A DNA stretch of 64,000 bases, from the NCBI RefSeq assembly GCF_004006015.1, contig NZ_CP034766.1:1459001-1523000 (forward strand), given 5' to 3'. A model generated the notes under the pieces. It saw only the letters and a list, made by a program, of their open reading frames with translations, was not told where the DNA came from and made no database searches. The stretch's first letter is position 1. Every line of letters starts with the position of its first letter. The stretch is from Rhodococcus sp. X156 (GTDB taxonomy: Bacteria > Actinomycetota > Actinomycetes > Mycobacteriales > Mycobacteriaceae). Below are positions 1-10,091 of the stretch, in pieces. Both the position numbers and the translations under genes were made by a program.

Positions 1-1176
<1,176 letters not shown>

Positions 1177-1206
1177 AGGCCTGAGCGTAAGCCTGCGGGT
1201 GCCGTG

Positions 1207-1830
1207 TCAGCCGATGCGAGCGGCGGCTGAGGCCATGCCCAGCCAGGTGTGCGGGTTGCCGCCCCAGCACCAGCCCAGTCGCGGCGCGCCCTTGCTCACC
1301 CAGACCCCGGTGACCCGCTTGTCGCCGGCCCGGGAGCCGAGCATCTGGAAACAGGTGCGCTCGCGCAGCCACTCCGGGTGCTGCACCGCCACGGCCAGCC
1401 CCTCCTCCAGGGTCAGCGGCGTGCGCCCAGTCCCCAGGATCGTGCTGAGCGCGTCGTCGGGGCGGACGTTGCGGGTCTCCTCCCCGGCGTCCACGTCGAC
1501 CAGCAGGTACAGCGGTGCGTCGGGCAGCTCGACGTCGGCGGTGGGGACGAACCGGGCCAGGTCGTCCGCTGCCATGGTGGTGAAGCCGGTCTTGGTCCTC
1601 AGCCGGGCCAGCTCCACCAGCCGCTCCGGCGCCAGCAGCTCCCGGCTGGTGACCAGCACGAACGGCTCGGCGGGCAGGTGCTCGCGCAGCGGGGCGGCCA
1701 GCGTGCGCAGCCGGTCCTCGGTGATCCCGGCGAGGGTGGGAAAGCCGGCGTCGACGAGCCGGTCCAGCTGCCGGTCGAGCTCGGCCGTGGCGGTGGGGCT
1801 GGGGGTGCGGGCTGGGCTGGCGACAGACAT
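1207..1830 (-). CDS. DUF5701 family protein
   Basis: Conserved actinobacterial protein of 207 residues with no known function; it resembles DUF5701 proteins by its opening (DRQLDRLVDAGFPTLAGI) and its end (GNPHTWLGMASAAARIG). No signal peptide, membrane segment or catalytic motif is evident. An AGGAGGAG ribosome binding site sits 7-8 nt before the ATG. It lies between the DapB-like dehydrogenase and the acyl-CoA ligase on the same strand, so it is probably co-transcribed. The family assignment is from memory of the family and should be treated as likely, not proven. Confidence 0.75.
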   Translation of the reverse strand: MSVASPARTPSPTATAELDRQLDRLVDAGFPTLAGITEDRLRTLAAPLREHLPAEPFVLVTSRELLAPERLVELARLRTKTGFTTMAADDLARFVPTADVELPDAPLYLLVDVDAGEETRNVRPDDALSTILGTGRTPLTLEEGLAVAVQHPEWLRERTCFQMLGSRAGDKRVTGVWVSKGAPRLGWCWGGNPHTWLGMASAAARIG

Positions 1831-1893
1831 GGGGCACTCCTCCTCGGCAGCGGCGGTGCGAGGTCAACGACCGAGCGCCCGGCGAAGTTCCGG

Positions 1894-2973
1894 CTAGCGG
1901 CGCGGACGGACCATCCCCCGGCCGGTGACCAGCGGTAGGTCGAGAGCGGTGCGCAGCCCGGGGGCCGCGGCCACCACTGCGGGGATCGCGTTGACCAGCC
2001 GCATCGCGGTGGCGTTGAGGGTGGCGTCGTTGTGGACCCCGGTGGGCGAGTGCGCCACCAGGTCCAGGGTGTAGCTGGGCTCGCCGGTGATCTCCACCCG
2101 GTAGCTGCCCTCCGGTCCGGCCGGCTGGGGCCAGTGCGGCGCCAGGTCGGCGCGCAGCCGGGTGACGTGCTCGAGCACCAGCACCGCGGCCCCGTCCACC
2201 ATGCCGCGGACGGCGAAGCGCAGTGCGGCTGCGGTGCCCTCGGCGATGGTGCCGGAGCGGATGGTGAAGGTCTCCGGGGCGGGGAGGCGCTCGTGCACCT
2301 CGGTGACCTCGTCCAGCTCCACCCCGAGCCCGGCGGCCAGCTGGCGCACCACGCTGCCCCAGGCCAGCGACAGCACCCCGGGCTGCAGCAGCATCGGCGT
2401 CTCGTCCATCGGCCGGCCGAAGCCCATGATGTCGAACAGCACGGTGGGGTTGTCGTAGGTGGCGTAGTCCACGATCTCCGAGCACCACACCTGCTCGATC
2501 TCCCGACAGGTGCCGGTGAGCACCAGCGGCAGCCAGTCGTTGGCGAAGCCGGGGTCGATGCCGTTGACGAACAACGAGGCGCCGCCCTCGGCCGCGGCTC
2601 GGCTCAGTGGCTCGTAGACCTCCGGCGGCAGCACGCCCACCGGGTACTGCAGGAAGACCGGCCCGCTGGCCACCACGTTGATCCCGGCACGCAGGAACCC
2701 GGTCAGGTCCGCCAGCGCCTCGGACAGCCGGTTGTCGCTCATCGCGGTGTAGACGATGCAGTCGGGCTGCAGCGCCAGCAGCTCGGCGGCGTCGTTGCTG
2801 GCGGGCACCCCGAGCGCGGTGTCCAGCCCGGCCAGCTCCCCGGCGTCGCGGCCCACCTTGGCGGGGTCGGACACCCAGACGCCGACCAGCTCCAGCTCCG
2901 GGTGCGCGGCCACACCGGCCACCGCGTGCCGGCCCACGTTGCCGGTGCTCCACTGCACCACCCGAGCGCCCAT
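1894..2973 (-). CDS. DapB-like NAD(P)H-dependent dehydrogenase
   Basis: Oxidoreductase with an N-terminal Rossmann fold (VVQWSTGNVGRHAV) of the dihydrodipicolinate reductase-like / amine dehydrogenase group that is expanded in Mycobacteriales. It lacks obvious features of true lysine-pathway DapB and is longer (359 residues). The substrate is unknown; relatives include 2,4-diaminopentanoate dehydrogenase. The start at 2973 was chosen because the Rossmann strand begins directly after it; an upstream in-frame ATG at 3003 would add ten residues without homology. It sits in the five-gene minus-strand operon, 42 nt after the carboxymuconolactone decarboxylase-like gene. Confidence 0.8.
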   Translation of the reverse strand: MGARVVQWSTGNVGRHAVAGVAAHPELELVGVWVSDPAKVGRDAGELAGLDTALGVPASNDAAELLALQPDCIVYTAMSDNRLSEALADLTGFLRAGINVVASGPVFLQYPVGVLPPEVYEPLSRAAAEGGASLFVNGIDPGFANDWLPLVLTGTCREIEQVWCSEIVDYATYDNPTVLFDIMGFGRPMDETPMLLQPGVLSLAWGSVVRQLAAGLGVELDEVTEVHERLPAPETFTIRSGTIAEGTAAALRFAVRGMVDGAAVLVLEHVTRLRADLAPHWPQPAGPEGSYRVEITGEPSYTLDLVAHSPTGVHNDATLNATAMRLVNAIPAVVAAAPGLRTALDLPLVTGRGMVRPRR

Positions 2974-3015
2974 CGCCGACCCCCTGACTGTGGTGCACGT
3001 CACCGTGCGGCGAGG

Positions 3016-3606
3016 CTAGCCGGTGTGTGGCAGCCGGCGGGGACGGAGCGCGGCCGGCAGCAGCCGGCGTCGCGCCTCGTCCGGCTGGATGCGCAGGGCG
3101 GTGATGGTGGTGGCCAGCATCTCGTAGTGACCCACCAGCAGGCACAGCTCGATGCACTGCGGCTCCTCCAGGTGCCCGCGCAGCTGGGCCCAGGTGGCGT
3201 CGTCGAGGTCCAGGTGGGTGTGCAGGGCGTCCACGGCGTGCAGCAGGGTGCGCTCGCGGGCCGACCAGCCCGGCGCGTCGGGGCCGTCGGCCACGCGCTG
3301 CAGGTCAGCGTCGGTGACTCCGGCGCGGCGGCCCAGCCGGACGTGGTGCTCGTGCTCGTAGCGGTTGCCGCGCAGGTGGGCCACCCGCAGGATCACCAGC
3401 TCGCTCTCCCGCCGGGGGAGGGTGCCGCCGGGCATCAGCCTTCCGGCGAAGTGCAGCCAGCCGCGGAACAGCCGACGGTGGCGACCCAGGGTGGTGAACA
3501 GGTGTGGGGCAGCGGTGCCCGCGGTGAGCCCAGCGAGCTGGGCGAAGCCCCAGGTCGCGAACCCGATGTCCGTGCGGCCACCGGGAGCGACGCGGGGCGT
3601 GCTCAC
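3016..3606 (-). CDS. carboxymuconolactone decarboxylase (AhpD-like) family protein
   Basis: A 196-residue all-helical protein of the CMD/AhpD superfamily. The conserved core is PRRESELVILRVAHLRGNRY followed by EHEHHVRLGRRAG. The CxxC redox pair of true AhpD is absent, so peroxidase activity is unlikely and the function remains open. The GTG start overlaps the stop of the upstream SDR gene by four bases (GTGA), which indicates translational coupling. The pairing with an SDR, a DapB-like dehydrogenase and an acyl-CoA ligase suggests a catabolic pathway. Confidence 0.82.
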   Translation of the reverse strand: MSTPRVAPGGRTDIGFATWGFAQLAGLTAGTAAPHLFTTLGRHRRLFRGWLHFAGRLMPGGTLPRRESELVILRVAHLRGNRYEHEHHVRLGRRAGVTDADLQRVADGPDAPGWSARERTLLHAVDALHTHLDLDDATWAQLRGHLEEPQCIELCLLVGHYEMLATTITALRIQPDEARRRLLPAALRPRRLPHTG

Positions 3607-4463
3607 GCGTGGTCGCCGGGCTGGGCGGTGGTGAGCGGGGCGTTCTCGGTGCGCGCGATCCGCAGGCTGTCCTGCAGGCCGTTCTGGGTGGCGCGGTCGG
3701 TCACCCGCTGGGCCAGCGAGCGGATGTGCAGCACCGGTCCCACCCAGCCAGGCGCCACCACCCGGCGGGAGCGGCGGGCGATGCCCCGCTCGAGGGCGTC
3801 CACGCCCAGCGACAGGGGCGCCACCTTGGACAACGGCTTCTTCTTGCTCAGCGCCGTGGCTGCCTCGGTGCCGAACCCGCGGCTGGTCATGTCGGTGTCG
3901 AGCTCGGCGAAGTAGGCCAGGCCGACCTTGGCCCCGGACGCGGCCAGCTCCACCCGCAGGGTGTTGCCCAGCGCCTCGACCGCGGCCTTGGACGCGCTGT
4001 AGGCGCCGAGCAGCGGGGCCTGCACGGCCGCCGCCAGGGACGACACCGCCACTGCGTAGCCGCGGTCGTGGCTGATGTGCGGGCCCGCCGCGCGCAGCAG
4101 GTAGTAGGTGCCCAGGACGTTGACCTGCAGGGTGCGCTCCAGCACCGACGGGTCGCCGCCGAGCATCGGCATCTGGGCGGCCACCCCGGCGTTGGAGACC
4201 ACCACGTCAAGCCCGCCGAGCCGCTGCACCACCTCGGTGACGGCGGCGTCCACCTCGGTCTGCACCGCCACGTTGCACTCCAGCCAGGGCGCGTCCCCAC
4301 AGCTGCGGGCCACCTCGGCGAGCAGCTCCGGCTCCAGGCCGATCAGGGCCACCCGCGCCCCGCGCTCGTGCAGCCGCCGGGCCAGCGCGGCTCCGATGCC
4401 GCGGGCTGCTCCGGAGATGAGGATGCGGCGTCCGCTCAGGTCAGCGGGCTGGGAGTGGGTCAT
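3603..4463 (-). CDS. SDR family oxidoreductase
   Basis: Classical short-chain dehydrogenase/reductase of 286 residues. Visible motifs are the NAD(P)-binding GAARGIG at about residues 18-24, NAG in SNAGVA, the catalytic Ser in VAVSSLAAA, and YSASK for the catalytic Tyr and Lys. The C-terminal region is longer than in minimal SDRs. It is the first gene of the minus-strand operon 4463-1. The ATG at 4463 follows a TAGGTT box by 7 nt, so the transcript may be leaderless. A partly palindromic sequence lies just upstream. The substrate is unknown. Confidence 0.88.
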   Translation of the reverse strand: MTHSQPADLSGRRILISGAARGIGAALARRLHERGARVALIGLEPELLAEVARSCGDAPWLECNVAVQTEVDAAVTEVVQRLGGLDVVVSNAGVAAQMPMLGGDPSVLERTLQVNVLGTYYLLRAAGPHISHDRGYAVAVSSLAAAVQAPLLGAYSASKAAVEALGNTLRVELAASGAKVGLAYFAELDTDMTSRGFGTEAATALSKKKPLSKVAPLSLGVDALERGIARRSRRVVAPGWVGPVLHIRSLAQRVTDRATQNGLQDSLRIARTENAPLTTAQPGDHA

Positions 4464-4470
4464 GGCTCCC

Positions 4471-4476
4471 AACCTA
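4471..4476 (-). promoter_or_regulatory. candidate -10 element of the SDR operon
   Basis: On the minus strand TAGGTT lies 7 nt before the ATG of the SDR gene. The spacing predicts transcription starting at or next to the start codon. No -35 consensus was obvious. Confidence 0.4.
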
Positions 4477-4478
4477 AC

Positions 4479-4499
4479 AACATTCGTGACACCAGTGTT
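4479..4499. promoter_or_regulatory. imperfect palindrome, candidate operator
   Basis: Half-sites AACATTCGTG and CACCAGTGTT flank a central A; by hand 16 of 21 positions are symmetric. It lies in the divergent SDR/ffh promoter region just upstream of the SDR -10 box, where a TetR-type repressor could bind. No regulator gene lies next to it. Confidence 0.4.
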
Positions 4500-4583
4500 C
4501 GTTACGGCGGGCCGACGGGGGGCGCGCGGGTGCCGTCCGGTGGTGCGGGCCCGCGCGGAACACCCGGGGTGAGGTGGGCCGAC

Positions 4584-4589
4584 TAGGCT
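4584..4589 (+). promoter_or_regulatory. candidate -10 element of ffh
   Basis: TAGGCT in the SDR/ffh intergenic region would give a 5' leader of about 65 nt before the GTG of ffh. This is inference from consensus alone. Confidence 0.3.
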
Positions 4590-4660
4590 GTCGTCACCAA
4601 CCCACCCGGCGTCACCGCCGGGGGGACCCCCGCCCAGCAATTGCAACGGGAGCGCGCTCG

Positions 4661-6220
4661 GTGTTCGAATCCCTCTCCGACAGACTGACAGGCACGCTGA
4701 AGGACCTGCGTGGCAAGGGCCGGCTCTCCGACGCGGACGTTGATGCCACGTCCCGCGAGATCCGCCTGGCCCTGCTTGAGGCCGACGTCGCGCTGCCCGT
4801 CGTGCGTGCCTTCGTGGCCAAGGTCAAGGAGCGCGCCAAGGGCGCGGAGGTCTCCGGCGCGCTGAACCCGGCACAGCAGGTCGTCAAGATCGTCAACGAG
4901 GAGCTCGTCACCATCCTCGGTGGCGAGACCCGCAGGCTGACCTACGCCAAGAACCCGCCGACGGTGATCATGCTGGCGGGCCTGCAGGGTGCGGGAAAGA
5001 CCACGCTGGCCGGCAAGCTCGCCGCGTGGCTGCGCAAGCAGGGCCACACCCCGATGCTGGTGGCCTGCGACCTGCAGCGCCCCAACGCCGTCACCCAGCT
5101 GCAGGTGGTGGGTGAGCGGGCCGGCGTGCCGGTGTTCGCCCCCGAGCCCGGCAACGGCGTGGGTGACCCGGTGGACGTGGCCCGGCGCGGCATCGCCGAC
5201 GCCCGCGCCCGCCAGTACGACGTGGTCATCGTGGACACCGCCGGCCGCCTGGGCATCGACTCCGAGCTGATGCAGCAGGCGGCGGACATCCGTGACGCCG
5301 TGCAGCCGGACGAGACCCTGTTCGTGCTCGACGCCATGGTCGGCCAGGACGCCGTCACCACCGCCAACGCCTTCCGCGACGGCGTGGGCTTCACCGGCGT
5401 GGTGCTCACCAAGCTCGACGGCGACGCCCGCGGTGGCGCCGCGCTGAGCGTGCGCGAGGTCACCGGCCAGCCCATCCTGTTCGCCTCCACCGGGGAGAAG
5501 CTGGAGGACTTCGACGTCTTCCACCCCGACCGGATGGCCAGCCGCATCCTGGGCATGGGCGACGTGCTCAGCCTCATCGAGCAGGCCGAGCAGGTCTTCG
5601 ACCAGGAGCAGGCCGAGGCCACCGCGGCGAAGATGGGATCCGGCCAGCTCACGCTGGAGGACTTCCTCGAGCAGATGATGGCCGTGCGCAAGATGGGGCC
5701 CATCGCCAACCTGCTGGGCATGCTGCCCGGGGCGGGCGACATGAAGGAGGCCCTGGGCCAGGTCGACGAGAAGCAGCTGGACCGCATCCAGGCGATCATC
5801 CGCGGCATGACCCCGGCCGAGCGGGCCGACCCGAAGATCATCAACGCCTCCCGCCGGCTGCGCATCGCCAACGGCTCCGGCGTCAAGGTCTCCGACGTCA
5901 ACCAGCTGGTGGACCGCTTCTTCGACGCCCGCAAGATGATGGCCCAGATGTCCGGTCGCTTCGGCCTGCCCGGCTCCGGTGGCGGCCAGCGCAAGGCGGT
6001 GCGCGGCAAGAAGGGCAAGAAGGGCAAGAAGGGCGGGCGCGGGCCCACCCAGCCCAAGGTGCGCGGTGGCTTCCCGGGCATGCCGGGTGGCCTGCCCGCC
6101 GGGCTGGACCTGCCGGGCCTGGCCGGCTCCGGTCCCGCCGGGTCGATCAACGAGCTCCCGCCGGGCCTGGCCGGGTTCGATCCCTCTCAGCTGAAGCTGC
6201 CCAAGTCGCCGAAGAAGTGA
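4661..6220 (+). CDS. ffh: signal recognition particle protein Ffh (SRP54)
   Basis: GTPase of the signal recognition particle; it binds 4.5S RNA and signal sequences of nascent membrane proteins and delivers ribosomes to FtsY. The 519 residues show the N domain, the G domain with GLQGAGKTTLAGKLAAWL, DTAGRLGID and TKLDGDARGG, and the Met-rich M domain (MGPIANLLGMLPG). The tail is Lys/Gly rich (GKKGKKGKKGG) and then Gly/Pro rich, longer than in Escherichia coli. The GTG at 4661 starts the family-typical sequence FESLSDRLTGTLKDLRGKG. It overlaps the following amidohydrolase by four bases. Confidence 0.97.
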   Translation: MFESLSDRLTGTLKDLRGKGRLSDADVDATSREIRLALLEADVALPVVRAFVAKVKERAKGAEVSGALNPAQQVVKIVNEELVTILGGETRRLTYAKNPPTVIMLAGLQGAGKTTLAGKLAAWLRKQGHTPMLVACDLQRPNAVTQLQVVGERAGVPVFAPEPGNGVGDPVDVARRGIADARARQYDVVIVDTAGRLGIDSELMQQAADIRDAVQPDETLFVLDAMVGQDAVTTANAFRDGVGFTGVVLTKLDGDARGGAALSVREVTGQPILFASTGEKLEDFDVFHPDRMASRILGMGDVLSLIEQAEQVFDQEQAEATAAKMGSGQLTLEDFLEQMMAVRKMGPIANLLGMLPGAGDMKEALGQVDEKQLDRIQAIIRGMTPAERADPKIINASRRLRIANGSGVKVSDVNQLVDRFFDARKMMAQMSGRFGLPGSGGGQRKAVRGKKGKKGKKGGRGPTQPKVRGGFPGMPGGLPAGLDLPGLAGSGPAGSINELPPGLAGFDPSQLKLPKSPKK

Positions 6221-7308
6221 CCGTGGCGGGGGGAGCGCCGAGGTGGCACCTGCAGGGCGTGGCCCTGCCGGACGGCGAGCCCACCGAGCTGTGGGTGGCC
6301 GACGGCCGGATCAGCACCGAGCCGGTGGCTGGCGCGGAGACGCTGTGCACCTCCGGGTGGATCCTGCCGGGGCTGGTGGACGCGCACTGCCACGTGGGCA
6401 TCGGCCCGCAGGGCCCGGTGGAGCTGGACGAGGCCTACGCGCAGGCGGAGACCGAGCGCGACGCCGGGGTGCTGCTTCTGCGCGACGCCGGCTCGCCGGT
6501 GGACACCCGCGGCTTTGACGCTCACGACGAGCTGCCGCGCATCATCCGCGCCGGCCGCCACCTCGCCCGGCCCAAGCGCTACATCCCCACCCTCGGCATC
6601 GAGCTGGACGACGAGGCGCTGCTGCCCGAGGCGGTGGCCGCGCAGGCCGCCGCCGGAGACGGCTGGGTGAAGCTGGTGGGGGACTGGATCGACCGGGAGA
6701 CCGGCGACCTCGCTCCACTCTGGAGCGACGAGGTGCTGGTGGCGGCGATCAGCGCGGCCCACGACGCCGGCGCCCGGGTGACCGCGCACGTCTTCGGCGA
6801 GGAGGCGCTGCCCGGGCTGGTGCGGGCGGGCATCGACTGCCTGGAGCACGGCACCGGGCTCACCGACGACGTCATCGACCTGATGGTGGAGCACGGCACC
6901 GAGCTGGTGCCCACCCTCATCAACATCGAGAACTTCCCGTCCATCGCCGACGGCGCGTCGAGGTACCCCCGCTACGCCGCGCACATGCGCGACCTGCACG
7001 CCCGGGTGGGTGCGACGGTGCGCAGCGCCGTGGAGGCGGGCGTGCCGGTGTACGCGGGCACCGACGCCGGCGGCGGCATCAAGCACGGCCGCATCGTGGA
7101 CGAGGTCGTCGCCCTGCACCGCTGTGGGCTCAGCGCGCACGACGCCGTGGGCTCGGCCAGCTGGGACGCGCGCACCTGGCTGGGCCGCCCCGCGTTGCAG
7201 CACGGCACCTCGGCGGACCTGCTGGTGTACGACACCGACCCGCGCACCGACCTCGACGTGCTGCGCAGCCCGGCGCACGTGCTGCTGCGGGGACGCCGGC
7301 ACGCCTGA
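6217..7308 (+). CDS. amidohydrolase family protein
   Basis: Metal-dependent hydrolase of the amidohydrolase superfamily, 363 residues. The metal-binding DAHCHVG motif is near residue 55; later likely ligands lie in WVKLVGDW, VTAHVFGE, CLEHGTG and the AGTDAGGG stretch. The substrate is unknown. The GTG start overlaps the ffh stop (GTGA). An amidohydrolase directly after ffh is also found in Mycobacterium tuberculosis (Rv2915c, from memory), so the pairing is conserved although no functional link with protein targeting is known. Confidence 0.87.
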   Translation: MTVAGGAPRWHLQGVALPDGEPTELWVADGRISTEPVAGAETLCTSGWILPGLVDAHCHVGIGPQGPVELDEAYAQAETERDAGVLLLRDAGSPVDTRGFDAHDELPRIIRAGRHLARPKRYIPTLGIELDDEALLPEAVAAQAAAGDGWVKLVGDWIDRETGDLAPLWSDEVLVAAISAAHDAGARVTAHVFGEEALPGLVRAGIDCLEHGTGLTDDVIDLMVEHGTELVPTLINIENFPSIADGASRYPRYAAHMRDLHARVGATVRSAVEAGVPVYAGTDAGGGIKHGRIVDEVVALHRCGLSAHDAVGSASWDARTWLGRPALQHGTSADLLVYDTDPRTDLDVLRSPAHVLLRGRRHA

Positions 7309-7389
7309 GCGCCCACCCGCCCCAGCGCGGCGACAGGCCGGGATTCGGCTGTCGCGGGGCAACGTGGCAAGATGGGAGGCTGCTCGCCG

Positions 7390-7413
7390 CGCCAGGCCAC
7401 CTGTGACCTGGCG
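7390..7413. promoter_or_regulatory. near-perfect 24-bp palindrome upstream of rpsP
   Basis: Arms CGCCAGG and CCTGGCG enclose CCAC / GTGA around the centre; two of the twelve paired positions are mismatched. It lies about 92 nt before the rpsP start and could be an operator or an RNA hairpin in the leader of this ribosomal protein operon. Confidence 0.4.
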
Positions 7414-7505
7414 GGGCGGTCACACCCCCCAACTGCAAAACCGGATGGGCACGCTCGTGCGCATCGCTGAATTGCACCGTGACCAACTGCTAGGAGCACT
7501 ACTTC

Positions 7506-7985
7506 GTGGCTGTCAAGATCAAGCTCATGCGACTCGGCAAGATTCGCTCGCCCCACTACCGCATCGTGGTCGCCGACTCGCGCACCCGCCGCAACGGCCG
7601 CGCCATCGAGACCATCGGCAAGTACCACCCCAAGGAGGAGCCGAGCCTCATCGACATCGACTCCGACCGGGCGCAGTACTGGCTGGGCGTCGGCGCGCAG
7701 GCGACCGAGCCCGTCGAGGCGCTGCTGAAGATCACCGGTGACTGGCAGAAGTTCAAGGGCCTGCCCGGCGCCGAGGGCACCCTCCGCACCGCCGCGCCCA
7801 AGCCCTCCAAGCTGGAGCTCTTCCAGGCGGCGCTCGCCCAGGCCGACCAGGAGCCTGCCGGCGAGGCCACCACGCCCAAGAAGAAGGCCAAGAAGGCTGA
7901 CTCCGAGGCCGCAGATGCCAAGGCCACCGACGCCAAGGCCACCGACGCCAAGGCCACCGAGGCCAAGGACGCCGACGCGAAGTGA
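7506..7985 (+). CDS. rpsP: 30S ribosomal protein S16
   Basis: Small-subunit ribosomal protein that binds 16S rRNA during assembly. The conserved start ([20 protein letters not shown]) and HPKEEP are intact. The S16 core is about 80-90 residues; here it reaches 159 because of an Ala/Lys-rich tail ending in tandem DAKAT units. The GTG start follows AGGAGCACTACTTC. It heads the run rpsP, KH protein, rimM, trmD, and its stop overlaps the KH gene start by four bases. Confidence 0.97.
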   Translation: MAVKIKLMRLGKIRSPHYRIVVADSRTRRNGRAIETIGKYHPKEEPSLIDIDSDRAQYWLGVGAQATEPVEALLKITGDWQKFKGLPGAEGTLRTAAPKPSKLELFQAALAQADQEPAGEATTPKKKAKKADSEAADAKATDAKATDAKATEAKDADAK

Positions 7986-8221
7986 CCGTCGTCGCTGACG
8001 CCGTGGAGCACCTGGTGCGCGGCATCGTCTCCAACCCTGACGACGTCCGCGTCGACATGGTGACGGGGCGGCGGGGTCGCACCATCGAGGTGCACGTGAG
8101 CCCGGACGACCTCGGCAAGGTGATCGGCCGTGGTGGTCGCACCGCCACGGCGCTGCGCACCCTGGTCAGCGCCATCGGCGGTCGCGGCGTCCGCGTCGAC
8201 GTCGTCGACACCGACCGCTGA
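7982..8221 (+). CDS. khpA: KH-domain RNA-binding protein (KhpA/YlqC family)
   Basis: Small RNA-binding protein of 79 residues with one KH domain carrying the GxxG loop ([14 protein letters not shown]). In other Gram-positive bacteria the family acts with KhpB as an RNA chaperone linked to cell division and small RNAs. The GTG start overlaps the rpsP stop by GTGA, so it is translationally coupled. Its place between rpsP and rimM is conserved in actinobacteria. Confidence 0.93.
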   Translation: MTVVADAVEHLVRGIVSNPDDVRVDMVTGRRGRTIEVHVSPDDLGKVIGRGGRTATALRTLVSAIGGRGVRVDVVDTDR

Positions 8222-8259
8222 GCACCTCCAGCGGTTCAGCAACGAAGCAGGGAAAAGTA

Positions 8260-8784
8260 GTGGAGCTGGTCATCGGCCGCGTCGCGCGCGCTCACGGCGT
8301 GCACGGCGAGGTGGTCGTCGAGGTACGCACCGACGACCCGGAGGAGCGCTTCGCTGCGGGCACCGTGCTGCACGGGCGCAAGCCCCGTGCCAAGCAGGGT
8401 GCCAGCTACACGGTGGCAGCCGCCCGGAACCACTCCGGGCGGCTGCTGCTGCGTCTGGAGGAGGTGGCCGACCGGGCCGCGGCCGACGAGCTGCGCGGCA
8501 CGCTGTTCCTCGTCGACTCCGCCGAGCTGCCGCCCTCGGACGAGCCCGACGCCTTCTACGACCACGAGCTCGAGGGCTTGTCGGTGGTGCTGGCGGACGG
8601 CTCCGCGGTGGGCACCGTGCGGGAGGTGCTGCACACCCCGGGCGGCGAGCTGCTGTCGGTGCGCCCGGCCGGGGCGGACAAGGGGGAGCACCTGGTGCCG
8701 TTCGTCGCGGCCATCGTCACCGAGGTGGACCTGCAGGCGGGCACCGTCACCATCGACCCGCCCGACGGACTGCTGGAGGTCTGA
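8260..8784 (+). CDS. rimM: ribosome maturation factor RimM
   Basis: Assembly factor for the 30S head; it binds S19 and helps 16S rRNA processing. The 174 residues show the N-terminal RimM beta-barrel (VIGRVARAHGVHGEV) and the C-terminal PRC-barrel region (FYDHELEGLSVV, then HLVPFVAAIVTEVD). The GTG at 8260 begins the conserved sequence. It lies 38 nt after the KH gene and 3 nt before trmD, as usual for this operon. Confidence 0.95.
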   Translation: MELVIGRVARAHGVHGEVVVEVRTDDPEERFAAGTVLHGRKPRAKQGASYTVAAARNHSGRLLLRLEEVADRAAADELRGTLFLVDSAELPPSDEPDAFYDHELEGLSVVLADGSAVGTVREVLHTPGGELLSVRPAGADKGEHLVPFVAAIVTEVDLQAGTVTIDPPDGLLEV

Positions 8785-8787
8785 GCG

Positions 8788-9534
8788 GTGCGGGTGGACG
8801 TGGTCACCATCTTCCCCGAGTACCTCGAGCCGCTGCGGACGTCGTTGCTGGGCCGGGCGATCGAGCGCGGCCTGGTGGAGGTCGGCGTGCACGACCTGCG
8901 GGACTGGACCCACGACGTGCACAAGGCCGTGGACGACTCGCCCTACGGGGGCGGGCCGGGCATGGTGATGAAGCCCACGGTGTGGGGGCCGGCGCTGGAC
9001 GACGTGTGCGCCGGCGACCCGCCCCCGCTGCTGGTGGTGCCCACCCCGGCGGGCATCCCGTTCACCCAGCAGCTGGCCCAGCAGTGGTCGACCGAGCCGC
9101 GACTGGTGTTCGCGTGCGGGCGCTACGAGGGCATCGACCAGCGCGTGGTGGACGACGCCGCCCGCCGGATGCGCGTGCAGGAGGTCTCCCTCGGCGACTA
9201 CGTGCTCATCGGCGGCGAGGTCGCGGTGCTGGTGATGGTGGAGGCCGTGGTGCGGCTGCTGCCCGGGGTGCTGGGCAACAAGCAGTCGGCGCTGGAGGAC
9301 TCCTTCTCCGACGGGCTGCTCGAGGGCCCCAGCTACACCCGGCCGGAGACCTGGCGCGACCTGGAGGTGCCCGCGGTGCTGCGCAGCGGTGACCACGCCC
9401 GGATCGCGGCGTGGCGGCGCGAGCAGTCGCTGCGTCGCACGGCCGAGCGTCGCCCGGACCTGCTCGACGCGGCCGCCCGGGAGCAGCTCGGCCTGCCCGC
9501 AGTCACTGACGGCGATCCGGTCCGGGGCGGCTAG
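8788..9534 (+). CDS. trmD: tRNA (guanine-N1-)-methyltransferase TrmD
   Basis: Trefoil-knot methyltransferase that makes m1G37 in tRNAs and so prevents frameshifting. The 248 residues contain [13 protein letters not shown] at the N-terminus, [13 protein letters not shown], the SAM-binding knot motifs RYEGIDQRV and [11 protein letters not shown], and the C-terminal domain ([12 protein letters not shown]). The GTG start follows the rimM stop by 3 nt. Confidence 0.97.
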   Translation: MRVDVVTIFPEYLEPLRTSLLGRAIERGLVEVGVHDLRDWTHDVHKAVDDSPYGGGPGMVMKPTVWGPALDDVCAGDPPPLLVVPTPAGIPFTQQLAQQWSTEPRLVFACGRYEGIDQRVVDDAARRMRVQEVSLGDYVLIGGEVAVLVMVEAVVRLLPGVLGNKQSALEDSFSDGLLEGPSYTRPETWRDLEVPAVLRSGDHARIAAWRREQSLRRTAERRPDLLDAAAREQLGLPAVTDGDPVRGG

Positions 9535-9549
9535 GGCCTCGTCGCGGGA

Positions 9550-9572
9550 CCCCGCAGTTTCGCGGAGCGGGG
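9550..9572 (+). terminator. possible hairpin after trmD
   Basis: CCCCGC and GCGGGG pair around an 11-nt loop about 15 nt after the trmD stop. There is no T-run, so it is a weak terminator candidate in the trmD-rplS gap, which also holds the rplS promoter. Confidence 0.3.
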
Positions 9573-9720
9573 GGCCGTCTGGCACACTTGAGTGGTTGCC
9601 TCGTGCAGGCAGCAATCTCGAGACTCATTCCATTGCCCGAAATTACCGAGCAGGGAGCGCGGCGTGCACCTCGGTGCGCGACCCACCTGCCGACGTCACT
9701 ACTTTGAGGACGGACCACCG

Positions 9721-10062
9721 ATGAACACCCTGGACTCCCTGGACGCCCAGTCGCTGCGCAGCGACATTCCGGAGTTCCGCCCCGGCGACACCCTCAACGT
9801 GCACGTGCGCGTCATCGAGGGCACCCGCGAGCGGGTCCAGGTCTTCAAGGGTGTCGTCATCCGTCGTCAGGGCGGTGGCATCCGCGAGACCTTCACCGTC
9901 CGCAAGGTCTCCTTCGGCGTTGGCGTGGAGCGCACCTTCCCGGTGCACAGCCCCAACATCGCCCAGATCGAGGTCGCCACCCGCGGTGACGTGCGTCGCG
10001 CCAAGCTGTACTACCTGCGCGAGCTGCGCGGCAAGGCCGCCAAGATCAAGGAGAAGCGCTGA
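9721..10062 (+). CDS. rplS: 50S ribosomal protein L19
   Basis: Large-subunit protein at the interface with the 30S subunit. The 113 residues cover the whole family, with [16 protein letters not shown] and [19 protein letters not shown]. The ATG at 9721 was preferred over longer readings because the family starts here. A gap of 186 nt after trmD implies its own promoter. A lepB gene follows. Confidence 0.97.
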   Translation: MNTLDSLDAQSLRSDIPEFRPGDTLNVHVRVIEGTRERVQVFKGVVIRRQGGGIRETFTVRKVSFGVGVERTFPVHSPNIAQIEVATRGDVRRAKLYYLRELRGKAAKIKEKR

Positions 10063-10091
10063 CCTACAGGCCTTGTGGGCCGGGGAGGGAC

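Noticed and set aside
2032-3915. A 627-codon plus-strand open frame
   Set aside because: It lies opposite the DapB-like, CMD-like and SDR genes and has shadow composition without motifs.
4655-4682. A tRNA T-loop-like sequence (GGTGTTCGAATCCC)
   Set aside because: No acceptor, D or anticodon arms fit upstream; the bases are the start of ffh.
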